Shown here: positions 1 through 6,375 of the stretch, piece after piece
How the letters are laid out: the number at the start of each line of letters is the position of its first letter
Numbering within the stretch: position 1 is the first letter of the stretch
Assembly (NCBI GenBank): GCA_963607765.1
Contig: CAVDDT010000008.1
Span: forward strand, 1-34,094
Direction: 5' to 3'
Source of the DNA: Colivicinus sp963607765
GTDB lineage: Bacteria > Bacillota_I > Bacilli_A > Erysipelotrichales > Erysipelotrichaceae
DNA length: 34,094 nucleotides
Notes under the pieces: generated by a model
The model's input: only the letters and a program-made list of their open reading frames with translations
Told to the model about the DNA's origin: nothing
Databases searched by the model: none
Program-made: the position numbers and the translations under genes

Positions 1-28
1 AGATAGTAAATCAAGCACGTTGCCGGTT
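1..28 (+). rRNA. rrf: probable 3' end of 5S rRNA (partial)
   Basis: The first 28 bases read like the last part of a 5S rRNA. They end in CGTTGCCGGTT, which resembles the 3' strand of 5S helix I, and are followed at once by a strong terminator. The preceding GATAGTAAATCAAGC resembles the loop E/helix IV side of mollicute-like 5S rRNAs. Short ORFs through this stretch look like nothing known. The call rests on a short match from memory, and the 5' part lies outside the window. Confidence 0.55.
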
Positions 29-30
29 AA

Positions 31-55
31 AAGCTCTCGTTTGAGAGCTTTTTTT
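31..55 (+). terminator. Rho-independent terminator after the 5S-like sequence
   Basis: AAGCTCTC and GAGAGCTT form a perfect 8-bp stem with a GTTT loop, followed by a run of seven T. It sits directly behind the 5S-like sequence and would end an rRNA operon. Confidence 0.9.
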
Positions 56-78
56 ATTCTTCTTTTATCTTGATTTTT

Positions 79-612
79 TTGGAATCCTTTATATTTGCTT
101 TGCATTACTTTCATGCAAATATTTTACGAATGGATTATAGAAATTTTGATAATAGAAATGAAATGAAAGCATATATTTTCAATTTTTGAATTATCGAGTT
201 ATGCCAAATGATGAGGTTTTTATTCCTGATTATTTTTCTGGAATTATGACATTAATGCATATAATGTTTTAGTTAAATTAAAAGGCAAAACTTTTTCTTG
301 TAGAAGGGAATCATGATACTCATTTTCTTGATTATAAAGATTTTAATGATTATGTTTCTATAGATATTTGAGATTATATGGAACTCAATTTTGATAAGAA
401 ACTGTAATATTGTTTCATTACCAAATGATTTTTTTATAATCACCAATTTTACTCTAATAGTTATATATTATATTTGTATGTATACAATACTTATGATGAG
501 TATCTTTTAAACTGTTTTATCAGTGATGCCAGCAATCTTGAATGGTCTACCGCTTGAGGCAAAAATTGAATTAAAATATGTTCTATTATCTATGATTGCA
601 AACGATTTTTAA
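79..612 (+). pseudogene. decayed calcineurin-like metallophosphoesterase
   Basis: No ORF of useful length is open here, but conceptual translation across frames recovers a small metallophosphoesterase in order. From 79 it reads ESFIFA-LHYFHANILRMD, like the family start SDxHFxHxNI with the metal-binding Asp codon missing. At 192 it reads YRVMPNDEVFIPDYFSG, close to the family's RVxPNDxVxxLGDF. At 300-317 comes VEGNHD, with GNHD (306-317) intact. At 410-427 comes LFHYQM, the HYP-type motif. Later comes YILYLYVYNTYDEYLL, where GHxH should stand but has become LYVY. At least four frame changes and several in-frame stops (for example TGA at 187-189) separate the pieces. Catalytic motifs are lost, so the gene is dead. 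The exact ends are uncertain. A typical intact homologue is about 165-180 aa, which fits the span. Confidence 0.75.
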
Positions 613-715
613 ATGGATTATTTATTATTGTAAGTGGCTTGAATTGAATAGAATTATTTTAAATGAGATTATAAATGAATCTTTTTAAAAACTTTAAAAA
701 AATTTAAAATTACTC

Positions 716-743
716 TTGCATTATTATTGAGATATGGTATTAT
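716..743 (+). promoter_or_regulatory. sigma-A-type promoter of the tRNA pair
   Basis: TTGCAT (716-721), a 16-bp spacer and TATTAT (738-743) lie about 30 bases before tRNA-Ile. The stretch from 613 to 715 before it is AT-rich and I see nothing else in it. Confidence 0.65.
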
Positions 744-774
744 TAATAAGCGCAGTAAATGCGTTATAATTATT

Positions 775-851
<77 letters not shown>

Positions 852-869
852 ATTATATTATATTAACTT

Positions 870-945
870 GGGGCATTAGCTCAGCTGGGAGAGCGCCTGC
901 TTTGCACGCAGGAGGTCAGCGGTTCGATCCCGCTATGCTCCACCA
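870..945 (+). tRNA. tRNA-Ala (TGC)
   Basis: A 76-nt cloverleaf. The acceptor GGGGCAT pairs with ATGCTCC (one G-T pair), and the anticodon stem CCTGC/GCAGG has TGC at 903-905. The T loop is GGTTCGATCCC and CCA is encoded. It is co-transcribed with tRNA-Ile from the promoter at 716 and ends at the terminator at 957. Confidence 0.97.
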
Positions 946-956
946 AGTTGTTAAAT

Positions 957-978
957 AAGTCTCGTGAGAGACTTTTTT
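957..978 (+). terminator. Rho-independent terminator of the tRNA pair
   Basis: AAGTCTC and GAGACTT form a 7-bp stem with a GTGA loop, followed by six T. Confidence 0.9.
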
Positions 979-1032
979 AATTTGTTTGAACTGATGAATT
1001 TTTTTATTATATACTGCAAAAGGGGTGCTTTT

Positions 1033-1197
1033 ATGATTGTGGTAATTATATTGATTTTTTTATTTATTATTGTTGCTAGAAAAAGCTCAAAGAATTCTTA
1101 TTTAAAACATTTAAATAGGATTAGAACTAATCCAAAAATTAGGAAAAGAAATTTTAGAAGAAGGGAATTTCCAGATAACCACATCGATCGAATGTAA
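1033..1197 (+). CDS. small single-span membrane protein, unknown
   Basis: This is a 54-aa ORF starting at ATG 1033, preceded by AAAAGGGGTGC as a plausible ribosome binding site. Residues 2-14 (IVVIILIFLFIIV) form one hydrophobic helix, and the rest is strongly basic (KSSKNSYLKHLNRIRTNPK and an RKRNFRRRE-like stretch). This would be a type I or signal-anchor topology with a positive cytoplasmic tail. The reading frame extends upstream to 964, but that start lies inside the tRNA terminator and is not credible. I do not recognise a family. The gene ends 42 bases before comFA and lies in the same frame as it, separated by a TAA stop. It may be a real small protein or chance. Confidence 0.45.
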   Translation: MIVVIILIFLFIIVARKSSKNSYLKHLNRIRTNPKIRKRNFRRREFPDNHIDRM

Positions 1198-1239
1198 ATT
1201 GGGGTAGGAATTTTTGTTTTTCCAAGCAATAATTATTTG

Positions 1240-2412
1240 ATGATTAAATGCGAAAGATGTGGAAATTCCGATTTGAATTATTTTTATAAAGGCCACAAGG
1301 GCTTGTATTGTCGTAAATGCGTTAGTTTTAAACGTATATTACTAGAAGATAAGATGTCTTCTTTTGAGTATGAAGTAAACGATAATTCTAGCTCTTTTTC
1401 TTTTGACTACAGTTTAACGCCTTTGCAAGATGAGATTTCAAATAAGTGTTTAGATTTAGTTAAAGATAATAAAGATGTATTGCTTAAGGCAGTATGCGGA
1501 GCTGGTAAAACGGAAATTGTGGTTAAGAGCATTTCTTATTTTTTAAAAAGAAAGAAGAAGGTTTGTTATGCAATTTCTAGAAAAGAAGTAGTTGTTGATT
1601 TATACAAAAGATTTAAAGGCATTTTTAAAGATGCAAATGTTGTGGCATTATACGGAGGCCATCATGAAGAACTTACAGGCGATTTAATAATTTGCACAAC
1701 TCATCAGTTATTTAGATTTTACAAAACATTTGATTTACTTATTTTAGATGAAGTAGATGCGTTCCCCTTAGCTGGTAATACTGCGCTTGTTAATATTTCT
1801 TTAAATAGTTCTACAGGGCCTATAATCTTCTCTACAGCAACTGTTAATAATTTTTTGAATAATATATTAAAAAATAGAAATTATGAAAAATTAGAGCTTT
1901 ATGTGCGACCTACGTATAAACCTTTGATCGTTCCTGAATTAATCATTTCTTTTAAATTATATTTATATCTATATTTATATTATTTGTTAAAGAGGATGAA
2001 CACACAATGCATTATTTTTGTTTCAAACAAAAAGCTGTGTAGGAATTTGTATTATGTTTACAAATTATTTTTTAAATGCACGTATGTTTATTCTGATTTA
2101 AAAGAAAGAGATAAAAATATAAAAGATTTTAGAGATAAAAAGTATCAATTTATTTTTTCTACAACCGTACTTGAAAGAGGCGTTACGATTAAAGACGTGA
2201 ATGTTATTATCTTGTGCATAGATCAAAACGTCTTTAATGAAGGCAGCTTGGTGCAAATGCTTGGCAGAGTAGGAAGAAACTTTAATAATCCTTATGGTGA
2301 ATCTTATATATTGTCATCTAGAAATAATGATGAAATTGATAAAGCTATTAATAATCTTAAGGAGGCAAATAAAAAATATGAATTGTCTATATTGCGACAA
2401 AAAAATAAATAA
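1240..2412 (+). CDS. comFA: ComFA, DNA-uptake helicase/translocase
   Basis: ComFA is the DEAD-box-like ATPase that helps pull single-stranded DNA across the membrane during transformation. An N-terminal zinc finger has the pairs CERC and CRKC. Walker A is AVCGAGKTE near residue 85, the Walker B/DExD motif is DEVDAFP near 171, and motif III is STAT near 199. The motif VI stretch QMLGRVGR lies near the C-terminus. DEVDAFP is characteristic of ComFA. At about 390 aa the length is a little under most homologues but complete. ATG 1240 (or the adjoining TTG 1237) is the likely start, as it puts the zinc finger just inside the N-terminus. No Shine-Dalgarno lies close by. The end overlaps comFC by 35 bases, the usual comF operon order. 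Confidence 0.9.
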   Translation: MIKCERCGNSDLNYFYKGHKGLYCRKCVSFKRILLEDKMSSFEYEVNDNSSSFSFDYSLTPLQDEISNKCLDLVKDNKDVLLKAVCGAGKTEIVVKSISYFLKRKKKVCYAISRKEVVVDLYKRFKGIFKDANVVALYGGHHEELTGDLIICTTHQLFRFYKTFDLLILDEVDAFPLAGNTALVNISLNSSTGPIIFSTATVNNFLNNILKNRNYEKLELYVRPTYKPLIVPELIISFKLYLYLYLYYLLKRMNTQCIIFVSNKKLCRNLYYVYKLFFKCTYVYSDLKERDKNIKDFRDKKYQFIFSTTVLERGVTIKDVNVIILCIDQNVFNEGSLVQMLGRVGRNFNNPYGESYILSSRNNDEIDKAINNLKEANKKYELSILRQKNK

Positions 2413-2986
2413 GTATAGTTTGTACAGTCTTTTTATAGAGGAAGATATGTTATGCATAGATTGTAGAAAATTATTAAATTTAAAGAAAAAGACGTTTTAT
2501 CTAGATAAATTAAGATGCGAGTCAATTTATGAATACGATTCTCTTTTTAAAACGTTGCTTCTGCAATATAAAGAATGCTACGACGAAGCACTTAAAAGTG
2601 TATTTCTCTATCGAATTGATATATATATTAGGATTAAATATATTGGCTACAAAATAGTTTATGTGCCAAGTAGCGAAGAAAAATTAAGAATTAGAGGCTT
2701 TAATCATTTAAAAGAAATATTTAGACCATTGGGTTTTAAAGAGGTTGAGGGCTTAAAAAAGAAAGAAGAACTTGTTCAAGAGGGAAAGGGTTTAAACGAC
2801 AGAAAAAAGATGATGGATAATTATTACTACGAAGGCGAATATATAGATAGATTGTTGATTGTTGATGATGTATGCACAACAGGTTCCTCTCTTATTGGAA
2901 TTTACAATGCATTTAAAGGGAAAACAGGGAAAATTAGAGCTTTTGTTTTAGCGAATGCTTTTAACGCAAGAAAGGGCTTTCAATGA
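2378..2986 (+). CDS. comFC: ComFC, phosphoribosyltransferase-like competence protein
   Basis: ComFC is a cytoplasmic protein needed for DNA uptake with ComFA. This 202-aa protein has the standard architecture: an N-terminal zinc finger (CLYC at residues 3-6, CIDC about 20 residues later) and a type I phosphoribosyltransferase domain. The PRPP loop is LLIVDDVCTTGSS, and the RGFNH motif lies upstream of it. The ORF is open further upstream to 2294, but the start at 2378 is preceded by AAGGAGG (2359-2365) and places the Cys pair at the very N-terminus. It overlaps the end of comFA, which suggests translational coupling. Confidence 0.9.
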   Translation: MNCLYCDKKINKYSLYSLFIEEDMLCIDCRKLLNLKKKTFYLDKLRCESIYEYDSLFKTLLLQYKECYDEALKSVFLYRIDIYIRIKYIGYKIVYVPSSEEKLRIRGFNHLKEIFRPLGFKEVEGLKKKEELVQEGKGLNDRKKMMDNYYYEGEYIDRLLIVDDVCTTGSSLIGIYNAFKGKTGKIRAFVLANAFNARKGFQ

Positions 2987-3004
2987 TTTAAGAATGTGAT
3001 AAAA

Positions 3005-3010
3005 TATAAT
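3005..3010 (+). promoter_or_regulatory. -10 box of the cold-shock gene
   Basis: A perfect TATAAT lies 27 bases before the cspA start. I see no good -35 at the right spacing, so the assignment rests on the -10 and its position just behind comFC. Confidence 0.5.
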
Positions 3011-3036
3011 CACAAAGACGAAGGAGTGGGATCTTA

Positions 3037-3234
3037 ATGCAAGGGAAAGTAAAGAGATTCAACAAGACTAAAGGTTTTGGTTTTATCACTTGTGATGATG
3101 GCCAAGATGCATTTTTCCATTTCTCTGAACTTGTTATGGACGGGTTCAAGACAATTGATGAAGGTGCTAATGTTGAGTTTGACCTAGTCGAAGGCGAAAG
3201 AGGCCTTCAAGCTCATAATATAAAGAAGATATAA
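3037..3234 (+). CDS. cspA: cold shock protein, CspA family
   Basis: This is a 65-aa single OB-fold RNA chaperone that melts mRNA structure and binds single-stranded nucleic acid in the cytoplasm. RNP1 is KGFGFI (residues 12-17) and RNP2 is DAFFHF (24-29), both intact. The length is standard for the family. The start is fixed by a strong ribosome binding site (GAAGGAG) and by the conserved opening MxGKVKxFN. It has its own -10 box and a terminator at 3258, so it is probably monocistronic, lying between the comF genes and the sigma factor gene. Confidence 0.96.
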   Translation: MQGKVKRFNKTKGFGFITCDDGQDAFFHFSELVMDGFKTIDEGANVEFDLVEGERGLQAHNIKKI

Positions 3235-3257
3235 GTATATATAGGGCGTTTAAGAAG

Positions 3258-3281
3258 AGATTGCATATGCAATCTTTTTTT
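3258..3281 (+). terminator. Rho-independent terminator of cspA
   Basis: A perfect palindrome (AGATTGC, ATAT loop, GCAATCT) is followed by seven T. It ends the cspA transcript. Confidence 0.85.
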
Positions 3282-3311
3282 ATCCACTTTTTTGTGTGGA
3301 AAAGTGGATAA
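3280..3311 (+). repeat. inverted repeat with DnaA-box-like arms
   Basis: TATCCACTTTT (3281-3291) and AAAAGTGGATA (3300-3310) are perfect inverted arms around an 8-nt loop. With the flanking T and A, each arm reads TTATCCACT, one mismatch from the DnaA box TTATCCACA, in opposite orientations. It lies just behind the cspA terminator and 55 bases before the sigma factor start. A regulatory site or a plain hairpin are both possible. Confidence 0.5.
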
Positions 3312-3330
3312 AGTTGACTAAAAAGTTGAC
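3301..3330 (+). repeat. direct repeats AAAGTKGAY upstream of the sigma gene
   Basis: AAAGTGGAT (3301-3309), AAAGTTGAC (3310-3318) and AAAGTTGAC (3322-3330) are three near-identical 9-mers, the last two spaced 12 bases start to start. Each TTGAC could also serve as a -35 element. The pattern resembles binding sites for a regulator that recognises direct repeats, but no regulator is known here. Confidence 0.4.
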
Positions 3331-3365
3331 CGTTTTTTTCATATCTTTTAGTCAATAATAAAGAT

Positions 3366-3941
3366 ATGAATGAAGAGAATAAATGGATAACCTTAATTAG
3401 AGAAAACAACGATGATCTTGCTTATAGTAAAATACTTGCCAACTATGCAAACATGATTCAATCGATTATAACTAGCTTTGATTTGACTTATGGCAGTTAT
3501 TGTGTAAACCGTGATGATTTATTCCAAGAAGGGAATATAGGCCTTTATGAAGCGTGTAAATCCTATCGAGAGGAATTTAAGACGAAATTTTCAACTTATG
3601 CTTATACAATAATCAAAAGAAGAATTCAACGTTTCTATTATGCAAATATCAAAACATATAAAGAGGAAATTTGTTCGATAGATAATGAAGAACTTATTGA
3701 TCATTGTTCATATATGGTCTATGAAAATAATGATATTTATAGGGCTGAAATAGATAAAAGAGATAGGCTTGACAAAGTCCTTAATACTATGAGTTATGAA
3801 GATAGAGAAATTGTTAAGATGAGAATTAATAACTATAGCTATAAAGAAATATCAAGCAAACTCAACATAAATCCTAAAAGAATTGACAATCGCCTTGCTA
3901 GAATAAAAGAAAGGATTGCGAAAAATAATTTAGTGGCATAA
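3366..3941 (+). CDS. sigma-70 family alternative sigma factor
   Basis: This is a 191-aa alternative sigma factor of the size of the SigH/ECF-like group. Region 2 includes DLFQEGNIGLYEA (residues 51-63), the core-binding helix, and FSTYAYTIIKRRIQ (75-88), the -10 recognition and melting part. Region 4 is the helix-turn-helix near 144-186 (YKEISSKLNINPKRIDNRLARIKER). No anti-sigma factor gene lies beside it. The start at 3366 has no Shine-Dalgarno. Its ATG lies in one arm of a hairpin (CATATCTTT 3340-3348 with AAAGATATG 3360-3368). The position behind comFA, comFC and cspA invites the guess that it is a competence-type sigma (SigH/ComX-like), but nothing in the sequence proves its regulon. Confidence 0.85.
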   Translation: MNEENKWITLIRENNDDLAYSKILANYANMIQSIITSFDLTYGSYCVNRDDLFQEGNIGLYEACKSYREEFKTKFSTYAYTIIKRRIQRFYYANIKTYKEEICSIDNEELIDHCSYMVYENNDIYRAEIDKRDRLDKVLNTMSYEDREIVKMRINNYSYKEISSKLNINPKRIDNRLARIKERIAKNNLVA

Positions 3942-3960
3942 TTAAAAAGAGGTGAATCGT

Positions 3961-4530
3961 ATGAGAAAAACACTAGAACCAAAAGCGTGGTTAACCCCTA
4001 ATCCGGTTTTAATCATTGCTGCTTACAAAGAAGATGAAAATATTGCAATTATGAATGCAGCGTGGGGTGGAGTAGTTGATAATGATTTGATTGGTATAAC
4101 TATTTCTAGTAATCACGATACAACTAAAGCGATTTTACATAAGAAATGTTTTACTATTTCTTTAGCTACAAAAGAGACTTGTCTAGCGGCTGATTATGTA
4201 GGTATTGTTTCTGGAAATAAAGAAAAAGATAAGTTTAACTTATCTCATTTAACATCCACTAAATCAGCTAATATTAATGCACCAATAATTAATGAAATGC
4301 CACTTTCTTTTGAATGTGAACTTGTAAGCTATGATGCCAACAGGGAATACCTATTGGCTAGAGTGGTTTCTATTTCGGCAGATAGTGCTATTATAGATGA
4401 AAACGGCAATATTGATATGCGTAAGTTCCATCCTATTTTCTTTAATCCACTAAATAATTACTACCATGAATTTGGTGATGTGGTAGGCAAAGCTTTTAAG
4501 TGTGGATTAATGATTAAAAATCAAAAATAA
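3961..4530 (+). CDS. flavin reductase-like FMN-binding split-barrel protein
   Basis: This 189-aa protein has the layout of the flavin reductase-like/FMN-binding split-barrel family: an opening PxPVLIIAAY, then NAAWGGVVDNDLIGITIS, then a region like FTISLATKET, ending in YYHEFGDVVGKAF. Members bind FMN and often act as flavin or flavoredoxin-type reductases in anaerobes. The substrate cannot be told. ATG 3961 is chosen over GTG 3952 because AAAGAGGTGA stands at the right distance and covers the GTG. The gene follows the sigma factor by 20 bases. Its last 10 bases overlap the end of the convergent MATE gene, and no terminator separates them. Confidence 0.8.
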   Translation: MRKTLEPKAWLTPNPVLIIAAYKEDENIAIMNAAWGGVVDNDLIGITISSNHDTTKAILHKKCFTISLATKETCLAADYVGIVSGNKEKDKFNLSHLTSTKSANINAPIINEMPLSFECELVSYDANREYLLARVVSISADSAIIDENGNIDMRKFHPIFFNPLNNYYHEFGDVVGKAFKCGLMIKNQK

Positions 4531-5852
4531 TGGTACTGACTGTCTAATTTTTTAATTAAAAATAGGGAAATAAATAGTGCTACTATTTCAGCAACAGATA
4601 ATGCCCACCAAATACCATTTAAGCCAAAAATAATAGGCAATGTTAGAACTGATATTATTTGCAGTAACATGCATCTTACAAATGAGATAAATGCACTTGC
4701 TTTGCCATTTCCCAAGGCTGTAAAAAAACCAGAAGCATAGATATTTACACCACTGAATATAAATGATACGGCATAAATTTTAAATGCAGATGTAGTTATT
4801 TCCATAAGTTCTTGATCGTATCCAACAAAAATCATTGAGATTTGTTTAGATAACAAGAAACATGAACTAAACATCAATATTCCTGTAAATCCAATGATTT
4901 TAAATGATTTCATTAGAATGTTGTTTAGTTCTTTTTTATTGTTTGCGCCATAGTTATAGGAAACGATAGGGTTTGTACCAATTGTGTAGCCTAGATAAAT
5001 TGCTTGGAAAATCATTTGAGTATACATCAATACCCCGTATGCAGCAACACCATTTTCACCGGAATATTTTAATAATTGAAAATTATATAATATACCAACA
5101 ACTGAAGATGAAATGGAACTCATTAACTCGCTGCTTCCGTTTGTGCAAGTATTGATTAAAGCATCTACATCCATAATTGGTTTTGTGATTTTAAGCAGAC
5201 TATTATTTTTTCTTGAAAAATAGATGATGGGAATAAAACCACCGATACATTGGCCAATTCCGCTGGCGAAAGCGGCCCCTTGCACGCCCCATTTGAATAC
5301 CGCGATAAAAAGAGTATCAAGAATCATGTTTGCTATTCCGGCAATAATCGTGATTGCGAACCCTAATTTGGGCTTTGTTGCCGTAACAAAAAATGATTGG
5401 AATAAGTATTGAAGCATGAAGGCAAAATTAAATCCCGCAATAATTTTTCCATATACTACTGCATCATCCATCATGTTTTCAGTAACTCCAACTAGTTTCG
5501 CAATGTCTTTGATAAGAATAATTCCAAAAACTGATGTAATGACACCAAGAACCAGTGTGAAGATTATTAATAAACTAAAGGTTTCATTAGCTTTTTCTTT
5601 GTTTCCTTGTCCTAATAATTTTCCAACTATAGCACTACCTCCAGTTCCTACCATAAAACCTAGAGAGGCGATTATCATAAGCGGAGGCCATATAAGGTTA
5701 ACGGCTGCGAAAGCAGTTTTTCCTACATAATTTGAGATAAAGAATCCGTCGACAATACTATATATAGAAGTAAAAATCATCATTAGTATTGTTGGAATAG
5801 TGAATTTGAATAATTTTGAAAATGTGTAGTGTTGCGCTAATTTATTATCCAT
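4521..5852 (-). CDS. MATE family multidrug efflux transporter
   Basis: This is a 443-aa integral membrane protein with about twelve hydrophobic segments, as usual for MATE transporters. These export drugs or cationic compounds in exchange for Na+ or H+. N-terminal features typical of the DinF/MepA-like branch are visible: PTILMMIFTSIYSIVDGFFI, then VGTGGSAIVGKLLGQGN. In the second half a matching motif reads GTNPIVSYNYGAN. The start overlaps the end of the marR gene by 8 bases, so the two are co-transcribed and translationally coupled. Control is most likely through that MarR repressor and the palindrome upstream. Confidence 0.92.
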   Translation of the reverse strand: MDNKLAQHYTFSKLFKFTIPTILMMIFTSIYSIVDGFFISNYVGKTAFAAVNLIWPPLMIIASLGFMVGTGGSAIVGKLLGQGNKEKANETFSLLIIFTLVLGVITSVFGIILIKDIAKLVGVTENMMDDAVVYGKIIAGFNFAFMLQYLFQSFFVTATKPKLGFAITIIAGIANMILDTLFIAVFKWGVQGAAFASGIGQCIGGFIPIIYFSRKNNSLLKITKPIMDVDALINTCTNGSSELMSSISSSVVGILYNFQLLKYSGENGVAAYGVLMYTQMIFQAIYLGYTIGTNPIVSYNYGANNKKELNNILMKSFKIIGFTGILMFSSCFLLSKQISMIFVGYDQELMEITTSAFKIYAVSFIFSGVNIYASGFFTALGNGKASAFISFVRCMLLQIISVLTLPIIFGLNGIWWALSVAEIVALFISLFLIKKLDSQYHYF

Positions 5853-6282
5853 CTATTTTGTTAAACTCCTTTTCTAATTTACAAGCTAACTGTTCGTTTA
5901 TTTCTAAATATTGTTCGATATCCTTTTTATTAAATGTATTAAACGCATCTATTTCAGCATCAATAATCTTATCAATGGTTTTTTCACAATACTTAATTCC
6001 ATTTGAAGTGAGGCAGATACGCTTTAATTTGTTTTCTTTGACTAACTCAATAATTCCTTCTTTTTCCAATTTTTTTAAAGAAGAATTAATTGTTTGTTTA
6101 GGTTCTCCTGTCTCTTCAACGATTTTTTGACAATATGGAAGACATGTTTCACTTCTTACCAAATACAAAATAAGATAATGACTGTAGGGTATGTCTAATT
6201 TTTTACTAATGAGTCTATATAAATTATCGGTGTAATAGAACGTCTTATTAAATCTATATAATTGTTTGGTTACTTGTTTCAT
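5845..6282 (-). CDS. MarR family transcriptional regulator
   Basis: This is a 145-aa winged-helix regulator. The helix-turn-helix lies near residues 47-77 (CLPYCQKIVEETGEPKQTIN... then KKLEKEGIIE), and the wing near 78-92 contains KENKLKRICLT. The first and last helices form the usual dimerisation part. As the first gene of a two-gene unit with a MATE pump, it most likely represses both until a drug-like ligand binds. The start codon touches a 16-bp-arm palindrome (6281-6316), the obvious operator. There is no Shine-Dalgarno upstream, and the predicted leader is only about 23 nt and folds into a short hairpin. Confidence 0.9.
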   Translation of the reverse strand: MKQVTKQLYRFNKTFYYTDNLYRLISKKLDIPYSHYLILYLVRSETCLPYCQKIVEETGEPKQTINSSLKKLEKEGIIELVKENKLKRICLTSNGIKYCEKTIDKIIDAEIDAFNTFNKKDIEQYLEINEQLACKLEKEFNKIDG

Positions 6283-6316
6283 AATTACTTAGTCCGAAAG
6301 CGGACTAAGTAATTAT
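6281..6316. promoter_or_regulatory. perfect palindromic operator of marR-MATE
   Basis: ATAATTACTTAGTCCG (6281-6296) and its exact reverse complement (6301-6316) flank AAAG. The site abuts the marR start codon, covers the marR -10 box and start point, and lies next to the candidate -35 of the uppP promoter. Its position fits autorepression by MarR. The central TTAGTCCG arms are the likely core. Confidence 0.75.
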
Positions 6317-6340
6317 CCTTCAATAAAAAGTTAAAGTCAA
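6312..6340 (-). promoter_or_regulatory. promoter of marR-MATE
   Basis: On the minus strand, TTGACT (6340-6335), a 17-bp spacer and GATAAT (6317-6312) form a good sigma-A promoter. The -10 overlaps the palindrome, and transcription would begin near 6305, inside it. Confidence 0.75.
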
Positions 6341-6347
6341 GTATAAT
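6319..6347 (+). promoter_or_regulatory. promoter of uppP, divergent from marR
   Basis: TATAAT (6342-6347) has a weak -35 TTCAAT (6319-6324) 17 bases upstream. It overlaps the marR promoter on the other strand, so MarR binding next door may affect uppP. Confidence 0.55.
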
Positions 6348-6375
6348 AGACAAAGTGTAAAAAAGGAGAATACTT

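Noticed and set aside
2..72. C-terminal end of a protein gene at the left edge
   Set aside because: The short open frames run into or through the terminator and resemble nothing; the 5S-like ending CGTTGCCGG followed at once by a terminator fits better.
130..557. TGA read as tryptophan (mollicute code) to explain the stops in the metallophosphoesterase region
   Set aside because: Frameshifts remain even if TGA is read through, TAA and TAG also interrupt it, and intact genes here (trhP2, both SpoU genes, buk, the solute-binding protein) end in TGA at the expected lengths.
964..1032. Upstream extension of the small ORF at 1033
   Set aside because: Its start lies inside the tRNA terminator hairpin, and the added residues look random. 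The ATG at 1033 has a ribosome binding site.
2294..2377. N-terminal extension of comFC
   Set aside because: The extra 28 residues are comFA in another frame; AAGGAGG and the zinc-finger Cys fix the start at 2378.
5224..5730. Plus-strand ORFs within the MATE gene
   Set aside because: They are shadows of a well-supported gene on the other strand, with no ribosome binding sites or family resemblance.
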